A stretch of 64,000 nt of DNA from Adiantum capillus-veneris (lineage: Eukaryota > Streptophyta > Polypodiopsida > Polypodiales > Pteridaceae), in contig CM043959.1 of assembly GCA_014529385.2 (NCBI GenBank), forward strand, positions 13,362,809 to 13,426,808, given 5' to 3'. The first letter of the stretch is position 1, and each line of letters starts with the position of its first letter. Of the stretch, positions 11,431-24,342 are shown one piece after another. The translations under genes were made by a program, and so were the position numbers. The notes below the pieces were generated by a model. It was given only the letters and a program-made list of their open reading frames with translations, was not told where the DNA came from and did not search any database.

Positions 11431-12973
11431 TTATTGGGAGTTCTTTTGATTTGGCATAATATAGCTTGATCTGAGCCCCTTTGTAGAGTCCAAGCAACAA
11501 TAATCTAGACAAGTCTCTTGGTATGATTGTTCCATTACCCAATCACCTTCATAGAGCCTTGACCATGCTATTCTAAGGTTAGGCTTCTTTGGTCCCAGTT
11601 TTGACTGATACAACAACACTAGATCACCCCTCTTGAATTCTTTGACCTTGATCTCACTATGCCAGTGCTTCCTCCTTTGCTGGACTACTTCCTACTCTAA
11701 CATGGCCCTTTGTTTGATCTCATCCAACTGTAATAACTCATCCACCCTTTGCTTCAGAATCTGGTCCACTGCCACGATTTCGATTGGGCATCCATATCTG
11801 CATATAATGTTCAGATACAAGAATATAATTGTGGATTTGACAATGTTGTCTAGTAAGGCCTTGGCTTCAACCCACTTGCTGACATAACATGTGGCCATGA
11901 TTATGTACTTATTATTCCTTGGAGTAATCTTCTTAAATGGCCCCATACAATTCAGACCCCATTTTATAAATATTTCAGTGATGTACTGGAGTCACTGGTG
12001 CCATATTAGCTATTGCTGGCCTTCCTATTCTATGGAAAATATTACAAGTCTTACAGAAAGCTCTAACATTGGCCATCATTGTCTGCAACCAAAAAATTGC
12101 CTAGAGGATCTTCTTATATGTAATATTAGTCAGAAGTGTCCCCCTGCATCGCCATTGTGAGCTTCAGTAATAACTTGCATTATTTCTTTCATTGGCACAT
12201 ATCTGTGAAGGATACCATCAATGCCTAATTTGTAGAGTGTTCCACCAATGATGGTAAACTTTAGACTTCTTTTGATCAGTGCCTTCTTCTTGTGGGACAA
12301 GTTGTATGGAAAACTTCCTAGTTGAAGGAAATCATACAAATCGTGCCACGATCTAGTATTGGATTTCGATGCTTCAGTAAAAGATTCATTGTTACTGGAA
12401 TATTTCTTTTGCCTTTTCTCCTTCCTGGCCTATTGCTCAAGTTTCAGTGCCCTCTGCACCAAATCATTAAACTTCTTGGTTGGTGTTGGCACCTCAGGTT
12501 CCCTAAGCTTTTTACTTCTGAACCCATTCAAAAACCAGACTCTCATCCTCTTTTCAGAAGGAGGTTCTTGTAATTTTTTGGTTAGCTCCTTGATTTTCTC
12601 AACATAACTTTTGACCGACAACTTTCCATGCTTGATCTTGTTGAGCTCACAAAAAATATCTTCATCCCCTCTGTTATTAGAATACTCCAATTTGAAACAC
12701 TGGATAATGGTAATACCATTTCCTTGCCGCCTCCTTAAGTGTCTAGGGAGAATACTCTCCCCATTCATCTTCATCTATATCCTTAAGCTCAACATACTGC
12801 TCAAATGCTCGGATACAAAGATCAAGATCATCCTTTCTATCCCCTTTGAATATTGGAAATGATATTTTCAGATTAGTGGAATGCTCGTGACTACTCGCTT
12901 TGGTTCTAAAAATTGGTTTCTTGTCCTTAGATTTTTGCTTGCTGTTAATGAACAATATCTGCTTCCTAGTCAT
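11431..12973 (-). mobile_element. Element VI: Tat/Athila-like gag-integrase remnant
   Basis: Minus-strand order: gag N-terminus (12743-12973, FPIFKGDRKDDLDLCIRAFE), gag capsid (12430-12774, VKSYVEKIKELTKKLQEP and MRVWFLNGF), integrase N-terminus (12130-12339, FTIIGGTLYKLGIDGILHRY and EAHNGDAGGHF), integrase core (11692-11946, NKYIIMATCYVSKWVEAKAL and CRYGCPIEI) and integrase C-terminus (11431-11690, KEFKRGDLVLLYQSKLG). Protease, RT and RNase H are missing: gag passes into integrase within roughly 90 bp near 12340-12430. A second gap removes the integrase segment after CPIEIVA, including the catalytic Glu region. The integrase type lacks a chromodomain and resembles the Tat/Athila branch. No LTR was identified for it. 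Confidence 0.7.
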
Positions 12974-13029
12974 TGTTTGTTTCTATTCTCACCGATCGCC
13001 ATACCACTTCAAAGGCAAGCATTAATCAA

Positions 13030-13086
13030 AGATATATATATATATACACACACACATATGTATATATATATATACAGATATATACG

Positions 13087-13138
<52 letters not shown>
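13030..13138. repeat. Compound (TA)n/(CA)n microsatellite
   Basis: Alternating TATATA and ACACAC blocks over about 108 bp. It is low complexity, and open frames through it (His/Thr and Tyr/Ile repeats) are artefacts. Confidence 0.95.
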
Positions 13139-13837
13139 ATTGTAATTGGAGCCCTTTTACCCTCGTCTGTCCAAGCTTGCTCAAGCTACGCCGTTTGTAA
13201 CTACCGCCGACCCTGCCAATTCAATTTTACGGTGAACAGTAACATAAATTGCCGATTGTATTGCCCTTGTTTTTGGGATATGGGAGATTGGACGCCACGA
13301 ACTTGACCAACTCACAGACCACCAACCGTCTGACCGCTCACTTTTTTGGCAATTTCCTCGCACATCGCCATTTTGGACTAGACGCCAATGCGATATTTAA
13401 GCCAAGTACATTTTATTTCTGCCATTTCTTTTATTGTCGCAAGTGCAATGCCTGAAAAACTCCAAGGTGCACAAAATACATTTCCTAAAGCTATATATTT
13501 CATCACAAGTGCCAATCTAGGTATAGTGTTCCATCTAACAAAGAGTGTTAATAGAAGTGCTCCACCTATGTATATAAGCAAGGTTGGGAACCTTTTCAAA
13601 TACAACAACATCCATCTCATTTCATACAAAAAAACTAGTAAAACCACAAACTAATAATAAAATTTCCACTACATTGCGTAAATTCCACCTTTGATACAAT
13701 GACACTGTCAGTATGCTCACCATGTTTGACTGCCCACTAATACTACCAACCCATTTTCTCACTATCTTCATAAACAATATAGACAATAAGGGAGTTGATA
13801 TTGAGCTATTGCAAGAAGCTCCACCCAAGTCGTGTGT

Positions 13838-13928
<91 letters not shown>

Positions 13929-15012
13929 GCATGCACAAGGCCTCCTCCAAGTTGTATTAGAGCTGTACTTGGGTGCATCAATTTTGATTGTGGAGCTCCA
14001 TATTCAATTTTAGTTCTCTGAGAGTTGTTTTGTGTGAGTCAAAAGATTCAAAATTCATGCATGTTGTGTGTGGTCTCTCTCCCAAAACAATTGCAAAACT
14101 AGTATGGCCATTGAAGGGACTTTGAAGGATAGGATACTTCAATGCCCATGGACATGGTCTCCCTCAAGAATTCCATGACTTCAACTGCACATTGGAATTT
14201 TGCTTCATTTGGCTTCAATTGCTTATGAGTCCATCAAATGATGCTTAATGACAGCTGGTGCTCCATGGTGCTCACCTTTTCCATGATGTGACCTTGAAAG
14301 ATTCCAAGTCATTTTGATATCTGTCACTATGTCATACCTAGAAACAAAGTAAATGGTCTCTTGAATTTGAATTGGAAAATCCACTAGGGGGGGGGGGGGG
14401 AAGGCTCATAAGAAATCACGTATATCACGTGTGTTCCAAGGGTATTAGAAAAACCCCTATTCTTAGATGCTAAGAGGTAATAAAACAACCCCTTTTTCTC
14501 AAGAAACTTATGAAATTTTTCCAAAATGAAATAGAAACCCCCTTCTATAAATGTAAATCTGTTAATTTTTATAAATTTTGCTCAATAACTTATTTTGAAC
14601 TTACGTGCTATACTTTGGGGGTGATCCTTTTGAGGGAAGCCACACCATGTGACCACACCCAATGTTCCTTGAATGTTATGCCGACTATTGCAACCATTGA
14701 TGAACAAAAGAGTATCATGAGTCTTGTCATCTGATATGTAAATGTGGACTGCCTTTGCAATAAGAACATACATAATGTGGACAAATATTGTAAACTTGTC
14801 ACAATGCTAATGCATTTTTTTAATCATGATCTTCTCTTTGAATGTGTAATATTGTGCTATCGATAAAAACTTGAAGACCTTCTTTGAACTGCTCAACTTG
14901 CTATCCATACACAAAATTATGCTAGATATACTTCTTCAAGTGATCCCTGAATAAAGCTATGACATCCGGTAAAAAATTGGCATAATTACAAAGTGAATAA
15001 AAGTATACATTC
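13139..15012. other. Non-coding with a long (CT)n tract and a poly-G run
   Basis: A (CT)n tract occupies 13842-13929 with one interruption. A run of 14 G lies at 14387-14400. No protein-coding similarity was found on either strand. Frames rich in Ser-Leu or Arg-Glu come only from the CT tract. Confidence 0.55.
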
Positions 15013-15409
15013 TAAAGATAGACCAAGTGTAAGTGTGTGAGTAGGCTAGATGGTTGAACATGTCAAGTGTGACTGCAACACATAGGGACAAAAGCACCAA
15101 GATTAGCCATGGATTGCGAGATGTAGCTAGAAATCTGGCCTATGATCGGGGTGCTTATAAGATGGGAAGTTGCAAACATGGGACAAAGGGCTAATGAGAA
15201 TGGCAAGGAGTAATGAGAGCCTCAATACCGGTTCACATTGACTGTCTTAAAAAAGCAAGTGCTTTTTCCTAGATAAGCTAAGGATGGGGGTGGAGAGTTA
15301 AACACATTATACTCTTTTTTTTAATTTTTGCTTTCTCATCTTCTCTATGAGCTCACAAGTTCCTCATCAAGCGAATGGAGTTTGTCGTCTTTATTAGAAG
15401 CATCTCACA
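15013..15409 (+). repeat. Element VII 5-prime LTR segment
   Basis: This 397-bp stretch matches 22928-23313 in the same orientation, with shared blocks such as AAAGATAGACCAAGTG and GGTGGAGAGTTAAACACATT and the shared end CATCTCACA. It is followed two bases later by a perfect primer-binding motif at 15412. The start of the LTR is not resolved because the two copies differ upstream of 15013. Confidence 0.75.
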
Positions 15410-15411
15410 TT

Positions 15412-15423
15412 TGGTATCAGAGC
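15412..15423 (+). promoter_or_regulatory. Primer-binding site, initiator-Met tRNA type
   Basis: TGGTATCAGAGC is an exact match to the usual plant LTR-retrotransposon primer site. It lies 3 bp after the CA end of the repeat at 15013-15409 and fixes the plus orientation of this element. Confidence 0.8.
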
Positions 15424-15682
15424 AATGGTCCTTGGACCTTCTAATATGGCCATATGTGATTTTATGGTCACCATATAGGAGCTAAGCCAATTTGATGAGT
15501 ATTTGAAAAAAATTGGCTTTATTTTCTTAGTTGTAATTCTTGCTTCTTGCAATATAAACCCTCTTGTACTCGGTCATGAGAGTGAGTGCTTAAAGTTTGA
15601 GTAGTAAATCTATACTATCTATTAAGGAGAGAGGGATTCAGGTAGCCACGTGGGTGCCAATGCAGCCTCCGACTACTTGGAA

Positions 15683-15685
<3 letters not shown>

Positions 15686-15720
<35 letters not shown>
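15686..15720. repeat. (CT)n microsatellite
   Basis: Uninterrupted CT dinucleotides over 35 bp. Confidence 0.97.
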
Positions 15721-15723
<3 letters not shown>

Positions 15724-16156
15724 CTTTGATGCGGGGGGCTCTTTTTTTTGGCAGCCATTGCTTGGCTCAACACTCATCTACCCACTTACCCATTTGTGTA
15801 CTTGCATAACGGCCAAAGTTGAGGCCCATAGGGTAGCCTAACGCCTAAGCAACACCCACTCTCGCCACATCTTTCACTTCTCTTCCCCAAGTTCCCCTAT
15901 GTGCAATGATCGTAATCTTCTTGAAGAAAAGAGACTGGGTGAGGGTAACGGTAGTCTTCTTGAAGATGTGAGAGTGGGTGGGGGCTACAACTATTGCATG
16001 TAATAGAAGCAAGTTGCATGCTCCATACTCATCATGTAGTAGAGATAAGAGGAGTAGGCGCGCTTAGGGCAAGGCTTGGCCCGAGCATATGCAGGAATTA
16101 GACAAGGCCTGTGATACGCAGAAGACGGTGAGGGTAAAAGATGGGCCCAGAGCAAC

Positions 16157-16157
<1 letters not shown>

Positions 16158-16191
<34 letters not shown>
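16158..16191. repeat. (CT)n microsatellite
   Basis: Uninterrupted CT dinucleotides over 34 bp. Confidence 0.97.
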
Positions 16192-16194
<3 letters not shown>

Positions 16195-16954
16195 CATCAA
16201 AAGGCTCCATGACGACCCTGTATTCCAATAGAAATGAAAGTGATGCTTTGTGATTCCGGAAAGGCTTCAACATTGCAACAAATGCAAAATTATTGGCAAC
16301 ATCTTGAATGACTGAGGCGGCACTTCTTGATGAAAACTAAGAGGCAACATAACACTATAAACGTTTTTGCAAGCTAACATTGGTGCCGTAGAGCTATTGA
16401 TGACAGCTCCAAGGGATGAGGCAGCGTTGTAGAGCAAAGACCGATGGACGGTAGGCAAGCTAGTGCAAACAGTGGTAGCAATCAATGTATTAGCTCCAAG
16501 GATGAAGACAAACCACCGAAAAGAATGTAACGGCTATTCAGGGGTCGCCAACGCCGACACTAAGAGGGCAAGATGCCAAGGATGTTTTACTGGCCCTGTA
16601 ATCTAATGTCAATCAATGCTCCATTCACACCATCTACTGCAACCGTGGCGAGTCAGGATAAAATGTCAAGGAGCTCCATTACCAGAGTTGCCACTTGGTT
16701 GCGAACCTCAAGCCGCCAAAGCCTGACAAGGTGGAAGAACAGAAAGAAGAGAAGTATTATCCACGAACCCTCAAAGGTATATTCAACCACGTATGAACTC
16801 AAGACCTAATATCCAAGAGGGACTTTGGATAACAATTTACACAAGAGAGACGAACGGACTTTGGAGAGAGAGACGGATGACTATCACCGCATGTGTGTGA
16901 GAGAGAGACGGACGTCTATCACTGCATGTGTGTGAGGGAGATAGGCCTAGACGC

Positions 16955-16958
<4 letters not shown>

Positions 16959-16992
<34 letters not shown>
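16959..16992. repeat. (GA)n microsatellite
   Basis: GA dinucleotides over about 34 bp. The preceding 100 bp contains two near-copies of a short unit ending GAGAGACGGA (around 16868 and 16903). Confidence 0.95.
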
Positions 16993-16994
<2 letters not shown>

Positions 16995-17707
16995 GGAGAA
17001 GAAGAAGAGAATTTTAACGTCGGAGGAAACTATCCCAAGAGACCTTAGAGAGAACAATTGCTTGCTAGGCTCAAGCACCATGTGTGTGGGTGTGTGTGCA
17101 TGTGTTATTGCCTACCAAGCTCCAACGCCGTGTGTGTGTGTGTGTACAATAAGTTCTATAGATTGCACTTTTTTATAGTGTGTAGGATAGCAATAATCGA
17201 GAAAAATAAAGAGAAGGAGAGCATGTCTGCTACTTTGACAAAGAGGCGCGTGCGCACATACACAAGGGATGGACATAAAAAATTTGGAAAAACAAAAGAA
17301 TAGAGTCACAAAAAACGAATAGTTGACATGGAATAGAGACATGGATGCTTAGAGAGAAGAAATTTATATATGTGTGATATTCTTTGGAATCTTACAAATG
17401 AAAGAGATATGTTAAGTATTGTGGTTGCAAGAAAAAATGAATGTTATCTGTACTATGTATGAAGGAGACTAAATTTCAGGCTTCTAGGTGCCTTCAAATT
17501 GTGAATTTGGTTGGAAGCATGTTTATTGAGCTTCTTTTCAAGGACTTTGTGATGAAGTGACGCTTTTGACTGAGTGGAGACTCCATATCGTGTGTAGCAA
17601 CTGTCGGGACACATGCCCTACAACACTATCATGATGAGGACTCTCCGTGCACACTGAACATTACAAGTTTGTCTAACATCCTCCTTTCTTTTTTGGAACG
17701 TGAGACC

Positions 17708-17710
<3 letters not shown>

Positions 17711-17755
<45 letters not shown>
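17711..17755. repeat. (CT)n microsatellite
   Basis: CT dinucleotides over 45 bp. Confidence 0.97.
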
Positions 17756-17758
<3 letters not shown>

Positions 17759-17970
17759 TGCAGACTCTAGAGGTGCTATGCAGAATCGCTAGAGAATGGA
17801 TAGGTCTTCGTAAACCACCACCACAACCATCAACTTTGAAGAGAAGTGCCTATGCTCCATGGCAAGGAATGGCCAGATCTCTTTGCTCATCATAGTGTCC
17901 AACAACTCTCAATAATGGGAAGTGCTTGGTCATGGGTGATGGTAGAGGAGGACTCATGGGTTGCTTGAGT

Positions 17971-18044
<74 letters not shown>

Positions 18045-18059
18045 CCCCCCCCCCCCCCA
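17971..18059. repeat. (CT)n followed by poly-C
   Basis: About 70 bp of CT repeats with one interruption, then a C-rich run to 18059. Confidence 0.95.
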
Positions 18060-18813
18060 CCCTCTATTGCCTTGACACCTTATATTTGTCTTCTTCGAGA
18101 TGCATTTTTGGAGAAAAAGCTTTTGTTTGTGGCCTTGTGCGAGGGAAATTGTGGAACTTTGGAAGCATTATGGACCTCAACTTGCAGGTGTGCAGCTAGA
18201 GGAGTTTTTAGTGCCCCACAATGGGATGGACATTGCACTATGGCATGCTGGTGAGAGAGGCATTGGCAAGAGTAGGCTAAGGTCTCTATCACACATGTTT
18301 GCATGAACATGTGTGCCATTGATGTGGCAAAATGGGATTGGATGACTGCTTTGTCTGCTACATTTAGAGAATACCCGACATGGACCCCTTGCCCATCTCC
18401 AGCCCCTCAGCGGATGCTATTGATGTGGTAAAATGGGACTGTTGTATCCGCTGCATTTAGAGAATACCTGGCAAGGACCCCTCGCCCATCTCTAGCCCCT
18501 CAACACACACACAAAATCTAAGCATGCTAGTGCTGCTCAATGGAGTTGACCTGCAAATGTAGTGCTTCCCTCGCCGCAACGTTTACAGTAGGCTAAATTC
18601 ATTCTTTGCACGATGCAAGTAGAAATCTATATATGAAGGTACAGTTTGCCCTATGTGACAATAAAGCTATCCAAAAAGGCCTATTTTGCATCTGTCTATG
18701 GCTCGCATCTGATATGGGCCTAAGAGATAAACAACTCCGAACATGGCCAATATAGTAGTGGTAGTCCCCGATCAAAAGGTGTCGTGAAACTAGGCAGAGG
18801 CAAGTGGTAGATA

Positions 18814-18920
<107 letters not shown>

Positions 18921-19768
18921 TACCATTTACATCCCTTCTCACTGTACCCTCTCTCTTTGACTAGAGACGAATGGTGGTAGGTGGTCGATGAATGCATGGT
19001 TTATATAGGGAGGGTAGCCAAAGGAGGATGAAACTGGGGCAAGGGATAGGGGTTGGCACATGCACTCCTTTTGTGCCTCCATTTTGCTAAAATGTAGGGA
19101 TCCACCACCCTTCTGTTAGCACATTAACCGATTCCCTATCGACCTTGACATGGTGGACCCTTCTTGCCCCACCCGTTTTTCATCATGTTCACCCACACGA
19201 ACTAAGCCATTAGCTATAGCACCAATGTAAAGGAAGGAATCTGTGCACATTTTGTTGTAGTTTTTCAGACCCGCAATAAGATTTTGGAAGCCTTTTTATT
19301 CACCGATTAGTAGTTTTACTTAGCAAACAATGTCGATGAAAGTGCATGTGTGCAAATTGTTTAGAACAATTAGCCCGTTTGTAGCAAGAATTGGCCAAAC
19401 ACCCATCCCATTAGTCAAAATGCCACCGATGAACATAAACAACGATGAAGAGTAATTGGGTATCCAAGGTTAAGATAATGCCCGTAGGCTAAGAGGGAGT
19501 TAGTTCCCTTGAAAAGTGGAAGTGGCACCAAATTGGAAGCCTTTGTGGTTGCCACAAGAGAAGAGAAACCGCCAAAAGAGGGATATTAGTAGGTATGTCC
19601 ATTGAAGGGAAGGGGAGTGGTTCTAAATCCAAATATCAACATTTATGTCTACATTTGAGAAATTTCATAGAAGCCTTATAAATACCATGTTACTTACACA
19701 TGTTTTTGGAAGAAATTTTTTTCCACACCTTATAAATACCATGTGTGTCAAAAGGAGATGTATAAAGA

Positions 19769-19769
<1 letters not shown>

Positions 19770-19817
<48 letters not shown>

Positions 19818-19881
19818 CCATTGGCAAGAGTGAGTGAGACCCCCCCCCCCCCCCCCCCCCTGTGTGTGTGTGTGTGTGTGG
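19770..19881. repeat. (CA)n, poly-C and (TG)n cluster
   Basis: (CA)n at 19770-19813, a 21-base C run at 19840-19860 and (TG)n at 19861-19881. CA and TG are complementary, so the two flanks of the C run can pair as an inverted repeat of about 20 bp. Confidence 0.93.
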
Positions 19882-20161
19882 AGTTGTTGCGTGAATTCAA
19901 TATAGGCACATTTAAAATGCAACCTTTCATATAGCTACAAGAGAAATTTTGGTTTGTGTTGATGTCCAATAGGCCCACACCAGCTTCCTTTTTGACATGT
20001 GTTGTGAGAGGAGACCCCTCCTCCTCTCTCAATTCATCTTCATCATGGAGGGCTACTTTTATATGCCATCATGGTTCAACCCTCCTATAATAGATTTTGC
20101 ACCATGACTTCTTCATCATGTCAGTTTTTGTGCTACCAAAATATGCCATTGGTATTGGATG

Positions 20162-20164
<3 letters not shown>

Positions 20165-20211
<47 letters not shown>
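20165..20211. repeat. (GA)n microsatellite
   Basis: GA dinucleotides over about 47 bp. Confidence 0.97.
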
Positions 20212-20216
<5 letters not shown>

Positions 20217-20384
20217 GTGGACAACTACTTCAACTAGCCATCTATCATTTGTGCTAACTATGAAAACAAATATTTAAGATCAAATAGGGACAACTTAATT
20301 ATTGTTTTTTGACAGCTTATGAAAACAAATAATTAAGGTCATACATGCACATCTTAATTTAAAAAATATTTTTCACATCTTATG

Positions 20385-20446
20385 AATACCATGCGTGTCA
20401 TGGTAAGAGCAAGCGAGACCCGCCGAAGGCGGGTCACGCAAACTAG
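20385..20446 (+). mobile_element. Candidate Helitron 3-prime terminus
   Basis: A perfect 8-bp GC-rich stem (GACCCGCC at 20417-20424, complement at 20428-20435, loop GAA) is followed 7 bases later by CTAG at 20443-20446 and then T. A short hairpin just before a terminal CTRR motif followed by T is the signature of plant Helitron 3-prime ends. The 45 bases before it resemble a broken stretch at about 19728-19850 (TTATAAATACCATG, GCAAGAG, GAGTGAGACCC), which may be a second decayed copy. The 5-prime TC end and any Rep/helicase sequence were not found. Confidence 0.5.
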
Positions 20447-21884
20447 TTGTATTCTAAAGAAGAGGTTAATTTAGTTTCCTGCATGTTGTAAAAGGATTGG
20501 AGCAAATAGAGAGAGAGAAATAAAAAAAAGAAGAAGAAGAATTGCAAAGTGGGTAAAGCATACACCAAGATGGAGGGAATATCTTCCAAGTCCCCTCATT
20601 TGTATGCATCTATCGTTGTGAGTACCCATTGAAGAACTTGAAGTCAAAAGTTCTTAGATCATTGGGTAGACTTTATGAAGCAACAAAGACAAGAAAATAC
20701 GTAACACGATTTGAGTCATAAAATGCTTGGTTAGACCCTCGATAGATACTCATGTAGATGGCTCTTATTTTTGCCACCCACTTGAATATTAGTCCCTCGG
20801 CTTGGTTCTTGAAATTGGGCTATTGGAGACAACTTGGTTTGCCACCCATGAGAGTAGGTCCTTTGTAATGGCTCTAGTGCAAATGCGCTTGATCAGTCCC
20901 TCCATACATACTCATGTAGGTGGCTCTTATTTTTGCCATCCACTTCAATGTTAGTGGATTGGGGTGTTGGGGGCAACTTAGTTGGCCACACATGAGATCA
21001 CATCCTTCCATAATGGCACTTGACTAGACATGATTGCATGAATGTTGCTAGAGCTTGAGAAACTTGGTTGGGAAAAATAGTGTGAAGGGTTGATGCACGG
21101 ACATTGAATTCTAAGGTGACTTGATGTGCATGATCACCACATGAGGTCAGCTATCGAAGGAGAATTTAGTGTCATGATACGTAGCTAGGGACACTGTCCC
21201 TACATGGAAACATTTGAGATAGGTGGATTCTACTAAAATAGAAGATTTGGTCTCCAGTTTTGGGCAAGTTGCTATGTCAAACTTCTTACCTAGAAATTGA
21301 TCATTCAAGTAGCATATAGAGCCCAAAGCATAGTAATAGAAAAATGGCACACTGCTCTTAACATATCTTTGAATATCCAGAACTTAATTCTAAGTCAAGT
21401 TGCTCATGATATAACTCAGATAGTTTGTAAAACTTCACTAATTTGCAAAGCATATCACACGATTGAAAGCTGTGGTGTCTCTTTAAGAAGTCCCACAAAA
21501 TCCCTAGACTTTAGAGTCACATTTCTTAAGAAAAAGGGTGCAATGAGGACAAAAGGTTTTGAGTAAAGGCTAGATTTCTCCTACAAAGTTAGCAAAGGAA
21601 TTACATGGGCAATGTGTGCGAAGGAAGTACAAGGGCAAGGCTAGCCAAGGAACAAGCGAGTTATATTGAGAAAAGAATTTTGGGGGCTCGATTAAGTTGT
21701 GATCATTGCACATAGAGCATATTTTATAAAAGTGATATAGCACTATGTTTGACTCTTCATGTGGACCATAATAAACAAGTTCTCTAAGAAAGATAAAACA
21801 ATATGAGCTCAAGACAATAAATAGGTCATTGTGATCCTCATGATGAAACCATTTTTTTGTTTGGGTTAGGTATACCAATATTAT

Positions 21885-22440
21885 TGAAAGAGGAGCTCAT
21901 GGATTTCTCTTCAGTGTGGTGTGGGACACATGGGTCAAGTATCTATGTAACTAAACATGAATTTTCATAGGATTATTATTGTTATTGTTTCGAACAAACA
22001 ATATTATTCAAAGGGGAGTACACCTAGCTACATGGATTGCTTTATAGTGTGGTGTGGGACACATTTGTCGAGTACTAAACATGAATTATCATTGGATTTT
22101 ATATATTTTTTTAAAGTACAAGCAAACCAATGTTATTTATCTATGTAGCTAGACATGAATTTTCATAGGATAATTATTATTACTATTTAGGACAAGCATA
22201 CCAATATTATTAAAAGAGGTGTTCACTTAGTTGCATGGATTGCTTTGCAGTGTGGTGTTTGGACACATCTGTCGAGTATCTATATGACTGAACATGAATT
22301 TTCATTGGATTATTTTTTTATTTGTTTCGGTCAAGTAGACCAATACTATTGAAAAAATAGTTCACTTAGTTTCATGTATTGCTTTATAGTGTGGTATGGG
22401 ACACATCTCTCAAGAATCTCTGTAGCTAAGCCATTATCAT
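21885..22440. repeat. Irregular tandem array, about 135-200-bp units
   Basis: Four diverged copies of a unit with CATGGATTGCTTTATAGTGT, GGGACACAT, a spaced ACATGAATTTTCAT and a following T-rich tract begin near 21897, 22030, 22233 and 22373. A partial copy lies near 22141. No coding content was seen. Confidence 0.75.
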
Positions 22441-22927
22441 TGAGGACAATGCATATTTTGAAGGGGTGAAGAAAATAGTAACAGACTTTCATTCCATAGA
22501 GAGTAATAGAATAACAAGTACTCTAGATATTAGGACCATTACAGTCGTTCGAACAAGATTTTCTTTATACATAAGAAATTTTGATCTCCATTGGGGTTGT
22601 TAGATTGACTATTTAAGTTCAATAGTATCCTTAAATGTAGCTATATAGTAGGTAGATATTGCAAGGGGCAATATCTGGTCCAAGTCTAGATAAGAAACCA
22701 AAAAAATAAGAAGTTGAACATAACTAATTCTTGCCTAGTTTGGCATGTGTTTTGCTAGATAATTTTTCTTTTCTAACTACATCCTTCAAAGTGATCATTG
22801 AGGACGATGATTTAGGTTAAGGGGGTGAGAATTAGACATATAGTAAAACACTCATGTGATTAACAATGAAAAGTCAGTGAATTACAAGATTTAGGAATAG
22901 CTAGGGTCTTTGGACAAGGCATTGGTC

Positions 22928-23313
22928 CTAAAGATAGACCAAGTGCAAGTGTTTTAGTAGGCTGGATGGCTAGCATGTCAAGTGTTACTGCAACACATAG
23001 GAACAATGTCACCCAGATTAGCAATGGATTGCAACAAGTACCTTGGAATCCAGCCTATGGTTAGGGGTGCAGGGGTGCTTATAAGATGGAAAAGTTGTAA
23101 ATGTGGGACAGAGAGCTAATGAGAATTCCAAGGGGTAATGGGAGCCTCAAGGGTCGGTTCACAATAGTTGTCCTAAAAGAGCAAGTATGTTTTCGTGTAC
23201 AAGCTAAGGTTTGGTGGAGAGTTAAACACATTATGCTCTTTTTTTCATCTTTGCTTTCTCATTTTTTGTATAAGCTTTCAAGTTCGCCGTCTTCCTGAGA
23301 CAAACATCTCACA
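22928..23313 (+). repeat. Element VII 3-prime LTR segment
   Basis: Same-orientation copy of 15013-15409, ending CATCTCACA at 23313. The preceding purine-rich sequence near 22820 supports a 3-prime LTR, which may start at TGAGAATT around 22826. Divergence between the copies is substantial, so the insertion is old. Confidence 0.7.
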
Positions 23314-24270
23314 AAAGCAAGAAGTTGTTTGCTATTAATCTTCTTGAAAGAAAGGACTTCACTCTTCTTCTTTCCTACGTATCCAACCTTGATGTCCTCA
23401 AATAGCTTGACGATTATGTCACATTCCATCACTAACTCTTCCCTTGTGCATGCTAGCATCTTTGCAATTCCATAGATAGAGCAATCTTCCATTAAGCATT
23501 TCAATTTGTGATGGATGGCACCTTTGCACCTGTGAGTAGGCCTGTAAATGTTACATTGGCACCTACATTTAATTGAATTTAAGCTAGGAGAGCCTTGCCT
23601 TATCTATTGAGGGCATGTCCTAGGGAAGATATATGGACATGTGTTATGTAGTAGCATATGTACCTATCCTTAAGTTTTTGGACAAAGTAGGGCTTGCTTC
23701 TTGAAAGCTTCTTACCCCATCTTCACATTTGGATAAGTCCTTTGATGATGAAGGGAAAAAAATATAGTTGCAAAAGACATGCAAAGCTTAGGATCATCCG
23801 TATGAACACAACTTAACCAAATGAATAAAAATTTAAACACCCATTTTTTTGTCATGCACCTAATTGTACATGCAAATGAACTGGTCATAACATGTATGTA
23901 TACTTGGTAGCAATCACACGTCAAAGTACTATCACCTAATTACAAGAAACTAGTAGGTCATATGCAGTTCATAGGTAGCTACCTATCAAGTTCTAGGTAT
24001 ATACATGATAGGTAGTTACCCCTCTTTAAAATAGACTAATGTTAAGTTCTTCTTTAATTTTCTCCCCTAGGAATTAGCTAGTTGTATGATCAATAGAAGC
24101 ACTAGAATTTGGTACTTACCACCATGTGGTACCCAACCTCAGTGCGAGAAAAATGGTAGCTATCGCTTACAAGTTAGACCCTAGGATGTAGCTACCATGT
24201 AAGGAATCTAGGAAGGGATGGTTACATACCATGCAAGGAAGAAACCACCTGCATCCCCACAAGTTTTGAA
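23314..24270. other. No recognisable gene
   Basis: AT-rich sequence. Short frames on both strands show no domain. Confidence 0.5.
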
Positions 24271-24342
24271 GCTACATGAATGTTTGGGATAGGAGCTACA
24301 TGAATGTTTGGGATAGAAGCTACATGAATGTTTGGGATAGGA
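24271..24342. repeat. 24-bp tandem repeat, three copies
   Basis: GCTACATGAATGTTTGGGAT plus a short tail (AGGA or AGAA) begins at 24271, 24295 and 24319 with almost no divergence, so the amplification is recent. Confidence 0.92.

Noticed and set aside
13713-14021. Ser/Leu-rich and Arg/Glu-rich frames around the CT tract
   Set aside because: Produced by dinucleotide repeats; the same artefact occurs at 15597-15841, 17961-18254, 18720-18926, 25009-25436 and 31286-31525.
19665-20032. His/Thr and Cys/Val repeat frames
   Set aside because: Translation of the CA/TG microsatellite.
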